A stretch of DNA of 64,000 nt, taken from Sphingopyxis sp. CCNWLW2. GTDB taxonomy: Bacteria > Pseudomonadota > Alphaproteobacteria > Sphingomonadales > Sphingomonadaceae. This document shows positions 17,998 through 26,522 of this stretch, piece after piece (position 1 is the first letter of the stretch; the number at the start of each line of letters is the position of its first letter). The notes beneath the pieces are model-generated. The model was not told the DNA's origin and ran no database searches. It saw only the letters and a list, made by a program, of their open reading frames with translations. Made by a program: the position numbers and the translations under genes. The stretch covers positions 2,235,001 through 2,299,000 of the forward strand of contig NZ_JBAWKJ010000001.1 of NCBI RefSeq assembly GCF_037095755.1, read 5' to 3'.

Positions 17998-18209
17998 CGG
18001 AAGACGTTCGGGGCGGGCCGGATCATCGAGGATGACGAGCGCTGGCGCCCGACGCGACGCCTGCCCGGCAAGTTCGACAATGATTTGTTGGCATTGATCG
18101 GCCAGCCGACCAGGCCACTTCGCACCCGACTGCTTTGCCCCCGGCCAGGATGGTGCGCTATACCCGCCGGGGCTCCACCGACGATGCTGCCAATTTTATA
18201 TGCCGCTGA
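17998..18209 (+). pseudogene. frameshifted C-terminal remnant of a tannase-family esterase
   Basis: About 210 bases after the terminator encode the tail of another tannase-family protein. One frame gives KFDNDLLALIGQPTRPLRTR and LLCPRP. A second frame, shifted near 18135-18150, gives MVRYTRRGSTDDAANFICR and stops at TGA 18207-18209. The intact paralogues end with KFDND ... ALIGQP ... LCPWPK ... GSTDDAASFVCR. The rest of the gene, including the catalytic residues, is absent. It is therefore the scar of a fifth copy, lost by deletion and frameshift, and it resembles esterase 2 most. Confidence 0.82.
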
Positions 18210-18291
18210 CAATGTCAGCTGCGACGCGTCCCGGCGTGACGGGACTGGCGGCCCATCTCGGATCAACCGGCACATGGGAAACTGTTAACTT

Positions 18292-18309
18292 ACGAACAGA
18301 ACTGATTGC
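18292..18309. promoter_or_regulatory. shared operator site 4
   Basis: ACGAACA-GAAC-TGATTGC followed by AAATAT as a -10-like box; 73 bp before the esterase start at 18383, the same spacing as site 2. Confidence 0.6.
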
Positions 18310-18382
18310 AAATATGGCATGCGGATTATATGCCTGAGCGGAGTTATCGGCCTGGTCGAGGTGGCATCGGGAAGGGGAGCAC

Positions 18383-19969
18383 ATGCGCAAGAGCAACTTG
18401 AGGGTTTTCGGGCTATCGATTTCCGGAGCTGCCGCGGCGGCGGCCGCGATGTTCGGAGCACCGGCAGCACCGGTGCCGTCCGCCACGGCGCAATCCGCCG
18501 CCACGGCGTCGACCAGGGATCGCTGTTCCTCGTTTACAGGCCAGCAAATAGGCGGCGCAACGATCGACAAGGCGGATTTCCTCGATGTCGGTGCATCGAC
18601 CAGCATGTTCGGAACAAAGTCCGACGTTGCTGTGTGCCGCTTGTCCGCGCGCCTCTCGCCTGCCGCTGGATCGGAAATCAAAATTCGGGTCTGGCTTCCC
18701 GCTAACTGGAACGGCAAGATGTTGGGGTTCGGCGGCGGCGGCTTCAACGGCAGTCTGAGCATCGACGGACTGGTGCTGACGAAACCCGTAAACAATGGTT
18801 ACGCGGGCCTGACTACCGACGCAGGACATGATGTGTCCGATGGCGCGAAATGGGCGCTCGGAAACCCCGAGAAGATCGTCGATTTCGCACATCGCGCCAA
18901 CCATGTCGGGGCCGTTGCCACAAAGGCGATCATCTCCGCTTATTATGGTGCTCCAGCCAAGCGCTCATATTTTTGGGGCTGTTCTAACGGAGGGCGCGAC
19001 GCCTTGATGCTCGCACAGCGTTATCCCGAGGATTATGACGGCATCATCGCAGGAGCGCCTGCGAACAGCTGGACTGCGCTCATGTCGTCCTTCGCGCGAA
19101 ATGGTGCGCTGACGAGTCTGTCTCCCGGCGTCGATGCGCTGGGACCCAAGCTCAAGCTGGTCCATGAAGCTGCAGTCAGGAAATGCGACGCCCTCGACGG
19201 CGCAAAGGATGCACTGATCAGCAATCCGGCAAAATGCCGTTTCGATCCCGCTGTTCTGCAGTGCAAGGCTGGCGCAGGGCCGAGCTGCCTTTCCAAGCCC
19301 GAGGTGGCCGCCGTTCGCGCCATCTACAAGGGTACGCGCACGGGCGATGGAGCGTTGATCATGCCGGGATTTCCGCCGGGGAGCGAACTCGAATGGTCGA
19401 ACTGGTTCACCGCTCCCAAGAGCCAGGCGCCGAGCATGGCCGAGGATTTCTTCCGCAACATGGTCTATAGCGATGCAGCCTGGGAGCGCTCGCGCTTCGT
19501 GCTCGATCGCGACTATCCGGTCGCGAAACAGCGCATGGCCGCGATCATCGATGCCACTGCCACCGATCTGCGGCCATTCATGGATCGTGGCGGCAAATTG
19601 CTGATGTACCATGGCTGGGACGATCCGGCGATTCCGGCGGGTAATTCAATCCGTTATTTCGAATCGGCGCGCGCTGCGGCGGGCAAGCGCGCGGACCAGA
19701 TGCGTCTCTTCATGGTACCGGGCATGGCGCACTGCGGCGGGGGGACCGGTCCAGGCAACCTCGATTCGCTTGGCGCTCTGGACGACTGGGTCCAGACCGG
19801 GGCCGCGCCCGAGCGTTTGATCGCAACCAAATATGAGGATGACAAGCTGGCTTTCGCCGGTCTTGCGACCAAGCCCATCCAGACCCGTCCGGCTTGCGCC
19901 TGGCCCAAGACTCCCCGCTACAAGGGATCGGGACCGACGACCGAAGCCGCCAGCTTCGTTTGCAAATAG
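18383..19969 (+). CDS. tannase/feruloyl esterase family protein 3
   Basis: A 528-residue exported serine esterase. ATG 18383 follows AAGGGGAG at 5 bases. The signal region is Ala-rich (GLSISGAAAAAAAMFGAPAA). The CS-D-HC triad is complete: Ser201 in FWGCSNGGRDA, Asp in YHGWDDPAIP, His in GMAHCGGG. It is highly similar to esterase 1 along its length (shared SEIKIRVWLPANWNGKM, AYYGAPAKRSYF-type segment, SLSPGVDALGPKLKLVHEA), so these two are recent paralogues. It is a single-gene unit between its operator and a downstream hairpin. The periplasm is the likely place of action. Paralogy with retained catalytic residues suggests different acyl or sugar preferences rather than redundancy; that is inference. 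Confidence 0.9.
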   Translation: MRKSNLRVFGLSISGAAAAAAAMFGAPAAPVPSATAQSAATASTRDRCSSFTGQQIGGATIDKADFLDVGASTSMFGTKSDVAVCRLSARLSPAAGSEIKIRVWLPANWNGKMLGFGGGGFNGSLSIDGLVLTKPVNNGYAGLTTDAGHDVSDGAKWALGNPEKIVDFAHRANHVGAVATKAIISAYYGAPAKRSYFWGCSNGGRDALMLAQRYPEDYDGIIAGAPANSWTALMSSFARNGALTSLSPGVDALGPKLKLVHEAAVRKCDALDGAKDALISNPAKCRFDPAVLQCKAGAGPSCLSKPEVAAVRAIYKGTRTGDGALIMPGFPPGSELEWSNWFTAPKSQAPSMAEDFFRNMVYSDAAWERSRFVLDRDYPVAKQRMAAIIDATATDLRPFMDRGGKLLMYHGWDDPAIPAGNSIRYFESARAAAGKRADQMRLFMVPGMAHCGGGTGPGNLDSLGALDDWVQTGAAPERLIATKYEDDKLAFAGLATKPIQTRPACAWPKTPRYKGSGPTTEAASFVCK

Positions 19970-19981
19970 GGCGCCGGGCAA

Positions 19982-20002
19982 GGGGCCGTCTCCGACGGCC
20001 CC
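19982..20002. terminator. hairpin between convergent genes
   Basis: GGGGCCGTC/GACGGCCCC, a perfect 9-bp stem with a 3-base loop, 13 bases after esterase 3 and before the convergent MaoC gene. It lacks a T-run, so termination is only suggested. Confidence 0.5.
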
Positions 20003-20048
20003 GATTCCTGGTCGCGGCCGGAGCTGCGGCCAAGGGCCGGTTGCCGGA

Positions 20049-20504
20049 CTAGAGGATTTTGTCCGGGGGACCCGGCTTTGGCGAGAAAGGCCGTGCGACG
20101 AGCGCCTCGGCCACAACCGTTTCCTTGCCCTTCACGCGCACAATAAGTTCGACCTCGATCTCGCGGTTCGATTTGCCAAGCTTGATGGCACGTACGCGGC
20201 CACCTACGACAATCTCATCGCCGACATGAGTGATCGCGGTGAATTTGCCTGCGAGATGACGTACCGTGTCGGCGCCCGCCCATTCCGAGACGAGCCGCGC
20301 GGCCAGGCCGAATGACAGCATTCCATGTGCGATGACATCCTCGCCCCCCGCAGCGCGCGCAAAGTCGGTATCGGTATGGATGGGGTTGAAGTCGAGCGAA
20401 GCGGCGGCATAGCGCGCGAGCATCGCCCGCGTCACCGGACCGAACCGAAGCGTAGGCAGGCTGTCGCCGACTGCAACATCGTCTGGCGAATGAATTACCG
20501 TCAT
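20049..20504 (-). CDS. MaoC-family (hot-dog) hydratase, C-terminal-type subunit
   Basis: A 151-residue protein with the MaoC dehydratase/hydratase fold. The hydratase motif is visible as SLDFNPIHTDTDFARAAGGE followed by DVIAHGMLSFGLAARLV, containing the Asp and His used in (R)-specific enoyl-CoA hydration. It starts with ATG 20504, overlapping the stop of the next upstream gene by four bases, so the two are translationally coupled. Pairs of single-hot-dog proteins of this kind act as heterodimeric hydratases on CoA esters. It probably hydrates an enoyl-CoA formed from the acid released by the esterases. It is last in an operon with the second MaoC gene and an acyl-CoA ligase. Exact substrate unknown. 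Confidence 0.85.
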   Translation of the reverse strand: MTVIHSPDDVAVGDSLPTLRFGPVTRAMLARYAAASLDFNPIHTDTDFARAAGGEDVIAHGMLSFGLAARLVSEWAGADTVRHLAGKFTAITHVGDEIVVGGRVRAIKLGKSNREIEVELIVRVKGKETVVAEALVARPFSPKPGPPDKIL

Positions 20505-20938
20505 GCGATCATCCTGTGAATATAGACCCGGCGCGCCCGAAGCAGGAGGCCGCGCGCCTCCTCGACGGCACTTTGCTCGATGACCGCAAACTCGAGATGG
20601 CCCCTGCTGCTGTCGTAGAAGTCTGCGATCCGGGCACGGACCGTAAGCCGGTCGCCCGCGCGGATTGAATCCATCAAATCATAGCTCTCCTCTCCATGCA
20701 GGAGATAATTCTGATCGCAGCGGATCCGCTCGAGAATTGTCGGCTCGCCCCGTCGGCGCCGGGCGACGTCAGCCGCTGCATCGACGAATGTGAAAAAGGT
20801 CGGCGGCGCCGATCCATCGGGCGCCGGCGGCATCCCGAGCGTCTCGGCAAAGAAGGAAACCGCCCGCGCATCCACCGTCAGGGTGACGTCGGGCAAGCTC
20901 AGGCCGCGCGTCGTCCTGTCGAAGAGCCCAGGGTTCAC
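20501..20938 (-). CDS. MaoC-like N-terminal-type hydratase subunit (FAS1-like dehydratase domain)
   Basis: A 145-residue hot-dog protein of the MaoC_dehydrat_N type (DVTLTVDARAVSFFAETLGM, PTFFTFVDAAADVARRRRGE, ILERIRCDQNYLLHGEESYD, AGDRLTVRARIADFYDSSRG). It lacks the full hydratase motif, as expected for the partner subunit. Start: GTG 20938 with GGAG 8 bases upstream; a longer frame to 21085 would overlap the ligase gene and has no sensible N-terminus. It overlaps its partner by ATGA. The gap to the upstream ligase is about 100 bp, on the same strand. Together the two likely form one hydratase with a pseudo-active and an active half. Confidence 0.8.
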   Translation of the reverse strand: MNPGLFDRTTRGLSLPDVTLTVDARAVSFFAETLGMPPAPDGSAPPTFFTFVDAAADVARRRRGEPTILERIRCDQNYLLHGEESYDLMDSIRAGDRLTVRARIADFYDSSRGHLEFAVIEQSAVEEARGLLLRARRVYIHRMIA

Positions 20939-21035
20939 GTGCGCCGCTCCGGCGTGTGCGCGTGAATTGCAAAAGATCCGCCAGCGAACACACGGGCCGC
21001 GGGATCCCGGCGACGAGGTTGCGGCATCGCGAGTC

Positions 21036-22550
21036 TTACTCCGGCCAGTAAGCAGCGCGCAGTTCGCGCTTGAGAAGCTTGCCATTGGGGTTGCGAGGAA
21101 GGTCGGGCCGCAGTGCGACCGCGCTCACCTTTTGCTGACGACCGAGGCGTTCGTTCGCCCAGACCAGAACTGTTCCCGGGTCGAACACCGCCTTGTCGCG
21201 CGGCACCACGAGCGCGAGCGGCGTCTCGCCCCATTTCTCGCTCGGAACGCCAATGACCGCGCAGTCGCTCACATCGGGGTGCCCGAGAATCACGGCTTCA
21301 ATGTCGGCAGGATAAATATTCTGCCCGCCCGAAATGATCATGTCCTTCTTGCGGTCGGTAATCGTGAGATAGCCGTCTGCGTCGATGCGACCGATGTCGC
21401 CCGAACGGAGCCAGCGCTTGCCGTCTTCGTCGGTCCAGGTCATTTCGGCAGTGGCATCCGGGCGGCGCCAATAGCCCTCCATAGCGAACCGGCTCTGCGC
21501 CACGACTTCCCCGGCTTCTCCAGGTGGGAGCGCGTGATCGTCGTTGCCCACTATCGCAAGACTTTCTCCCGGAAGCGGACGACCCACCGATGCGAGATGC
21601 GCGATTGCCTCCTCGGGGGCGAGCGTGGTGATGATCCCTTCGGTTGATCCGTAGAGTTCGAAGAAAGCCGCGGGAAGAAGCTCGATGAGCTTCGACTTGA
21701 GGTCCGCCGCGAGCGGCGAGCCGCAGCACATGACACTTTGCAGCGACCCGAAAGCCGCGGGGTCGAAACCTGGAAGGTCGACGATCCGCTGGAGCTGGAT
21801 CGGAACCATCGAGACGTGCGTGATCCGCTCGTATCGAAACGCGTCGAGGACCTCGGCCGCATCGAAGCTAGCCTGCAGGACGAGCGTGCCGCCGAGCATC
21901 AGCGTCGGCAGCATGCCAACCCACGTAATGTTCGAATAAAGCCCCGTCGTAAGCAGCGTCCGCGCGCCCGAATGATAGCGGAGCGCATGCGCAAGATCAT
22001 GGACCCAGTTCGCTCGCGCCTGATGCGAATGGACGATTCCCTTGGGCGCGCCTGTCGTGCCCGACGAATAGATGATGTTGCAGAGCACGTCGCCGGAAGG
22101 GAAGGGCCGGGCAGAGAGGATGGGCTGGCGGTCGCGCCAGGACGTGAAGGATTGCCAGCCATCCGCCGCATCGCCCGTCGATATCTGGAGGGTCGCCAGG
22201 CCGCGCGCACGTCCGCCGATGCGCCCGCGATGCGCCGGCGACACGAACAGACCCTTTATGTCGGCATCGACGAGCAGCGTCTCGATCGTCGCATCCGACA
22301 CCGAAATGTTGAGGGGAACGGCGACCGCGCCTGCGCGCATCGCGCCGCAGATGATTTCGATCGCGGCCGGCTCATTGTCCATGACGATGCCGACACGTTC
22401 TCCGGCAAGACCCGCCGCTTCCAGTCCTGCGGCGATCCGGTCTATCCGCGCCGCGAAATCGGCCCAATTCAGCGTTCCGCCGCGGCTGACGATGGCAGGG
22501 TGACGCGACCGCCAGCGGCCATTGTGACTGATAAGTTCTGGCAAGAGCAT
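21036..22550 (-). CDS. AMP-forming acyl-CoA ligase (class I, fatty-acid/aromatic type)
   Basis: A 504-residue ANL ligase. Motifs: YSSGTTGAPKGIVHSH (phosphate loop), FFELYGSTEGI (A5), SGDIGRIDADGYLTITDRKK followed by DMIISGGQNIYPADIE (hinge and A8), PRNPNGKLLKRELR (catalytic Lys). The overall form matches long-chain fatty acid or hydroxycinnamate CoA ligases; the binding pocket cannot be read by eye. ATG 22550 follows GGGAGATATG. It leads the ligase-MaoC-MaoC operon and is divergent from the GntP permease, with an operator-like site (22629-22646) between them. It probably activates an organic acid released from ester bonds so that the MaoC pair can act on its enoyl-CoA. Confidence 0.88.
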   Translation of the reverse strand: MLLPELISHNGRWRSRHPAIVSRGGTLNWADFAARIDRIAAGLEAAGLAGERVGIVMDNEPAAIEIICGAMRAGAVAVPLNISVSDATIETLLVDADIKGLFVSPAHRGRIGGRARGLATLQISTGDAADGWQSFTSWRDRQPILSARPFPSGDVLCNIIYSSGTTGAPKGIVHSHQARANWVHDLAHALRYHSGARTLLTTGLYSNITWVGMLPTLMLGGTLVLQASFDAAEVLDAFRYERITHVSMVPIQLQRIVDLPGFDPAAFGSLQSVMCCGSPLAADLKSKLIELLPAAFFELYGSTEGIITTLAPEEAIAHLASVGRPLPGESLAIVGNDDHALPPGEAGEVVAQSRFAMEGYWRRPDATAEMTWTDEDGKRWLRSGDIGRIDADGYLTITDRKKDMIISGGQNIYPADIEAVILGHPDVSDCAVIGVPSEKWGETPLALVVPRDKAVFDPGTVLVWANERLGRQQKVSAVALRPDLPRNPNGKLLKRELRAAYWPE

Positions 22551-22628
22551 ATCATATCTCCCAAGCTGCTGGCAGGTTGCTCCGGGTCCGGCCGTCGGGT
22601 CACTCTATATGCACTTTCAATATAATTT

Positions 22629-22646
22629 ACGAGTAGTCACGACTGT
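22629..22646. promoter_or_regulatory. shared operator site 5 (one good arm)
   Basis: The right arm CGACTGT followed by a T-tract matches sites 6 and 7; the left arm (ACGAGTA) is poor. It lies 61 bp before the permease start at 22708 and 78 bp from the divergent ligase start. Confidence 0.45.
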
Positions 22647-22707
22647 TTTTTTGTGCATGACACCGTCGGCAAAGGCGCCGCGGCGTCGGAGAAGGGGAGA
22701 CGGTGAA

Positions 22708-24108
22708 ATGGGGCTGGTGATTTGTCTCGGCGCGCTCGCGGCGCTCATCTTTCTCGCCTATCGCGGCTTCAGCGTCATTCTGATCGCCCCGCTCATCGCG
22801 ATGACCGCCGTGTTGCTCACCGACCCCGGTGCGGTGGCGCCGGCGTTCAGCGGCCTGTTCATGGACAAGCTCGCGACCTTCGTGAAACTCTATTTCCCTG
22901 TCTTTCTCCTGGGTGCGATCTTCGGCAAGCTCATCGAAGTGTCGGGTGCCGCGCGCTCGATTGTCGCCGGCATCACACGCTTCATGGGCGCGGAACGCGC
23001 CATTCTTGCGATCGCCGTTGTCGGCATGATCCTCACCTATGGCGGCGTGTCGGTGTTTGTGGTCGTTTTCGCGACCTATCCCTTTGCCGCCGAGATGTTC
23101 CGGCGCGCCGATATTCCCAAACGCCTGGTGCCGGCGACCATCGCCTTTTCTGCCTTCACGATCACCATGGACGCGCTTCCCGGGACGCCGCAGATTCAGA
23201 ATATCATTCCCACCACTTTCTTTCGCACCGACGCCTATGCCGCACCCTATCTGAGCCTGCTCGCCGCCGCCTTCACCTTCGGTTGCTGCCTCGCCTATCT
23301 CGAATGGCAGCGGCGCCGCGCGCTCGCCCGCGGCGAAGGCTATGGCACGGAGCATCGCAACGAGCCCGAGCAGGTCGAGGAGGCCTCGGGCATGCCCTTG
23401 TGGCTCGCTCTCCTGCCGCTCCTGATCGTGGGTCTTGGCAATCGCCTCATTCTCTCGGTCCTGCCGGAAGCCTATGGGCCGACGGCGACCGCGCATCTCG
23501 ATCCCGCCTCGCCCGCTTCGATGCTGATTTCACAGGACGTAAAGGCCAACGCCGCTTTGTGGGCCGTCGAGGGCGCATTGCTTCTCGGCATTGCGGTCAC
23601 ATTGATCATCGGCTGGACGGCTATCCGGGGACGCTTCGCCAGTGCGGGGCAGAGCGCCGTCGCGGGGTCCTTGCTCGCGGCGCTTAATACCGCCTCCGAA
23701 TATGGTTTCGGCGCGGTCATAGCCGCCCTGCCGGGTTTTCGTCAGATCGCGACCGCGCTCGCGACCATCAAAGATCCGCTGCTCAATGCCGCGATCACCA
23801 CCAACATCCTCTGCGGGATCACCGGGTCGGCGTCGGGCGGCCTCAGCCTCACGCTCGGCGCCTTTGCCGACCGTTTCATCGCCTCGGCGGAAGCGCACGA
23901 TATTCCGCTCGAAGTCATGCACCGCATCGCGTCGCTGGCGTCTGGCGGCATGGACACGCTGCCGCACAATGGCGCGATTATAACGCTGCTCGCGGTAACC
24001 GGTCTCACCCACCGCGAAGCCTATAAGGATATTTTCGTGATCACGTTGATCAAGACGGCGACCGCCTTCGTCGCGATTGGCATTTTCTATGCAACGTCGC
24101 TTGTCTAG
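22708..24108 (+). CDS. GntP-family permease
   Basis: A 466-residue multi-pass inner-membrane protein made almost wholly of hydrophobic segments. ATG 22708 follows GGGGAGACGGTGAA; an upstream in-frame ATG (22609) would add a basic, non-membrane leader. Features typical of GntP gluconate/hydroxy-acid:H+ symporters: FVKLYFPVFLLGAIFGKLIE, ILTYGGVSVFVVVFATYPFA, DALPGTPQIQNIIPTTFF, ITGSASGGLSLTLGAF and LPHNGAIITLL. GntP proteins carry gluconate, other sugar acids or short hydroxy acids. Here it is divergent from the acyl-CoA ligase operon and follows an operator-like site, so it may import the free hydroxy acid or sugar acid. Substrate cannot be deduced. Confidence 0.85.
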   Translation: MGLVICLGALAALIFLAYRGFSVILIAPLIAMTAVLLTDPGAVAPAFSGLFMDKLATFVKLYFPVFLLGAIFGKLIEVSGAARSIVAGITRFMGAERAILAIAVVGMILTYGGVSVFVVVFATYPFAAEMFRRADIPKRLVPATIAFSAFTITMDALPGTPQIQNIIPTTFFRTDAYAAPYLSLLAAAFTFGCCLAYLEWQRRRALARGEGYGTEHRNEPEQVEEASGMPLWLALLPLLIVGLGNRLILSVLPEAYGPTATAHLDPASPASMLISQDVKANAALWAVEGALLLGIAVTLIIGWTAIRGRFASAGQSAVAGSLLAALNTASEYGFGAVIAALPGFRQIATALATIKDPLLNAAITTNILCGITGSASGGLSLTLGAFADRFIASAEAHDIPLEVMHRIASLASGGMDTLPHNGAIITLLAVTGLTHREAYKDIFVITLIKTATAFVAIGIFYATSLV

Positions 24109-24670
24109 CGGGGTAGCGGGTGCGCGCCCTTCGAGGGCTTGGATCGGGGAGGGCGTCGGCTGCGTGCGAAGACAGGCCGTACGGGGAAGAGGATATGCAA
24201 GGTGGGCTGCCGTTCGCATCGACGCATTCAACTCGGGCTCTTTCGGGCGGCCGGCGCCCGTTAGTTGCTCGCGAAACAATGTGATGCAACAAAGCCGCAC
24301 TGGGAAGGAAAATTGCAAGTTGCAGTCAAGTTTGACTGTTTTTTGTTCACGAATCATACGGCCGAGCCTAGTCCGGCCGCGCTGGCCCGGTCCTTGCTCG
24401 GGTGGGGGGCCCTCCCGGTGCTCGTCCAGCATCCGCCGGTCTGGAATGCGACCCTCTCGGCCGGCGGATCTGCAGCGGCGCCCCTGCGTCCGCCTGTTGG
24501 GAGATGCGGGTGCGGGGGCGCTCTTGCCTCGATGATTGCGGGTGCCTCTCACCAGGGACGGGGATGATCGGGCCTTGCAACCTGGTTGCATTTTGCGGCC
24601 GGGGATCGGATCGTAAGGATGGAGACTCGCGCCGCCAGGAGCCGCGTGGGCAAAAGCGGAGATGATGTCG
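24109..24670. other. long intergenic region before acyl-CoA ligase 3
   Basis: No gene recognised in about 560 bases. It holds a very good shared-operator copy at 24322-24339 and a short inverted repeat TGCAACC-T-GGTTGCA at 24576-24590. The distance from operator to gene is large, so either a long leader or an unseen small gene lies between. Confidence 0.5.
24322..24339. promoter_or_regulatory. shared operator site 6
   Basis: GCAGTCA-AGTT-TGACTGT followed by TTTTTTG; one of the best copies of the dyad (one mismatch between arms). It is 331 bp before the start at 24671. Confidence 0.7.
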
Positions 24671-26425
24671 ATGGCGCATGAACCGACCGGCGAGCCGATC
24701 GTACCGCTCGATCCGGCCTGGCCGGCAATGTCGCTTGCCGACGCGACCGCGGCCCTGACCGGTCCGGGCAGCAAGTTCGAGATCGAGAGCGTCGAGATCG
24801 ACGGCATCATGACGCGCGTCTGGAAGCATGCGCCGCACGATCTGGGTCAGCTTCTCGATCTGTCGCGTGGGCATGGCGAGCGGGTTTTCACCATCCTCGA
24901 AGACGAGCGCGTCAGCTACGAAGCGAACTGGCGCGCAACCGCTGCGCTCGCCCATGCGCTGGTCGGCATGGGAATTGCGAAAGGCGACCGCGTCGCGTTC
25001 GCGATGCGCAATCTTCCCGAATGGCCTGTCATCTTCTTCGCGATCGCGTCGATCGGCGCGATCGCCGTCCCGCTCAACGCGTGGTGGACCGGTGCCGAAC
25101 TGGCCTATGGCATCCAGGATTCGGGTGCCAAACTGCTGATCGTCGATGGCGAACGGCATGAGCGTATTCGCGAACATATCGGTGCGATGCCCGCGATCGA
25201 GAATGTGATTGTCGCGCGCTCGGCGGATAAGGCCGACAACTTTCTGGCGCTCGAAGACCTCATCGGGCATCCGCGCGACTGGGCGGGACTCGTCGTTGCG
25301 TCCCGGCCAGTGGTGGTCCTCGAGAGCGACGATCCAGCGACCATTTTCTACACAAGCGGGACAACCGGCCATCCAAAGGGAGCACTAGGGACGCACCGCA
25401 ATCTCGTTACCAATATCCTGTCCGGCGGGTTCGCCGGTGCGCGGAGCTTCCTGCGTCGCGGCGAGCCGGTACCTGAGCCCGCGCCGCGCACGGTTCTGCT
25501 CGTCATCCCGATGTTCCATGTCACCGCCTGTTCCGCGTCGCTCATGGGCAGCCTCGTCGCCGGCAACACGATCATCTTCATGCGCAAATGGGACACGGTG
25601 CAGGCTATGGAAATCATCGAGCGCGAGCGGGTTCATGCTACGGGTGGCGTTCCGACGATCGCATGGCAGCTCATCGAGCATCCCGACCGCGCGAAATATG
25701 ATCTCTCGTCGCTTGAAGCTATCGCCTATGGCGGCGCCCCTTCGGCACCCGAACTGGTAAAGCGCATTTACGAGGAATTCGGCGCGCTGCCCGGAAATGG
25801 CTGGGGCATGACCGAAACCATGGCGACGGTCACATCGCATTCGTCAGAGGATTATCTGAACCGGCCGACGAGCGCGGGCCCGCCGGTCCCGGTCGCCGAT
25901 CTGGAAATACGCGACGATGACGGGGTGAGCCTGCTCCCTGTCGGGACGGTCGGCGAACTTTGGGTACGCGGCCCGATGATCGTGAAGGGCTATTGGCATC
26001 AGCCGGATGCCACTGCCGAGACCTTCGTGAACGGCTGGGTGCGAACCGGCGACCTCGCGCGGCTCGACGCCGAAGGGTTCCTCTACATCGTCGATCGCGC
26101 GAAGGACATGGTGCTGCGCGGCGGCGAGAATATCTATTCGTCCGAGGTTGAGAATGCGCTCTACGCGCATCCGGCGGTGACCGATTGCGCGGTCATCGGC
26201 CTGCCGCACCGCACCCTGGGCGAGGAGCCGGCTGCAGTGGTCCATCTTGCGCCCGGCGCTACTGCGACCGAGGCCGAACTGCAGGACTGGGTTCGCGTTC
26301 GGCTCGCGGCGTTCAAGGTGCCGGTCGCGATCCGATTCTCAGCCGACACATTGCCGCGCAACGCCAATGGCAAGATATTGAAGAAGGATCTGAAGGCGCT
26401 CTTCGCCGCCGCACATGCCGCCTAG
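24671..26425 (+). CDS. AMP-forming acyl-CoA ligase (class I) 3
   Basis: A 584-residue ANL ligase. Motifs: FYTSGTTGHPKGALGTH, GNGWGMTETMA, TGDLARLDAEGFLYIVDRAK followed by DMVLRGGENIYSSEVE, PRNANGKILKKDLK. It carries an extra N-terminal stretch of about 50 residues relative to simple ligases, as in some fatty-acid-CoA ligases. Start: ATG codons at 24662, 24665 and 24671 compete; 24671 has the best distance to AGCGGAG. It is a monocistronic gene between a long leader and the convergent receptor 3. It is the third CoA ligase in 22 kb, which suggests that several different acids are released from the substrate, or that one serves a sugar-derived acid; this is inference. Confidence 0.87.
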   Translation: MAHEPTGEPIVPLDPAWPAMSLADATAALTGPGSKFEIESVEIDGIMTRVWKHAPHDLGQLLDLSRGHGERVFTILEDERVSYEANWRATAALAHALVGMGIAKGDRVAFAMRNLPEWPVIFFAIASIGAIAVPLNAWWTGAELAYGIQDSGAKLLIVDGERHERIREHIGAMPAIENVIVARSADKADNFLALEDLIGHPRDWAGLVVASRPVVVLESDDPATIFYTSGTTGHPKGALGTHRNLVTNILSGGFAGARSFLRRGEPVPEPAPRTVLLVIPMFHVTACSASLMGSLVAGNTIIFMRKWDTVQAMEIIERERVHATGGVPTIAWQLIEHPDRAKYDLSSLEAIAYGGAPSAPELVKRIYEEFGALPGNGWGMTETMATVTSHSSEDYLNRPTSAGPPVPVADLEIRDDDGVSLLPVGTVGELWVRGPMIVKGYWHQPDATAETFVNGWVRTGDLARLDAEGFLYIVDRAKDMVLRGGENIYSSEVENALYAHPAVTDCAVIGLPHRTLGEEPAAVVHLAPGATATEAELQDWVRVRLAAFKVPVAIRFSADTLPRNANGKILKKDLKALFAAAHAA

Positions 26426-26464
26426 CCTGCGGGCTCGCTGCCCCGGTTCGTTCTCAACGGCCAG

Positions 26465-26497
26465 AAAAAGGGCTGCGGCGCTGTGCGCCGCAGCCCT
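26465..26497 (-). terminator. intrinsic terminator for receptor 3
   Basis: AGGGCTGCGGCG (26469-26480) pairs perfectly with 26486-26497 across a 5-base loop. On the minus strand it is followed by TTTTT (A65-A69 of the plus strand). It lies about 25 bases after the receptor stop and between convergent genes. Confidence 0.88.
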
Positions 26498-26522
26498 GCG
26501 GTGCAATCCGGAGCAGGTCCGA

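Noticed and set aside
20939..21085. Longer start for the N-terminal-type MaoC subunit at 21085
   Set aside because: It would overlap the ligase gene by 50 bases and add a non-hot-dog leader; the GTG at 20938 has a good ribosome site.
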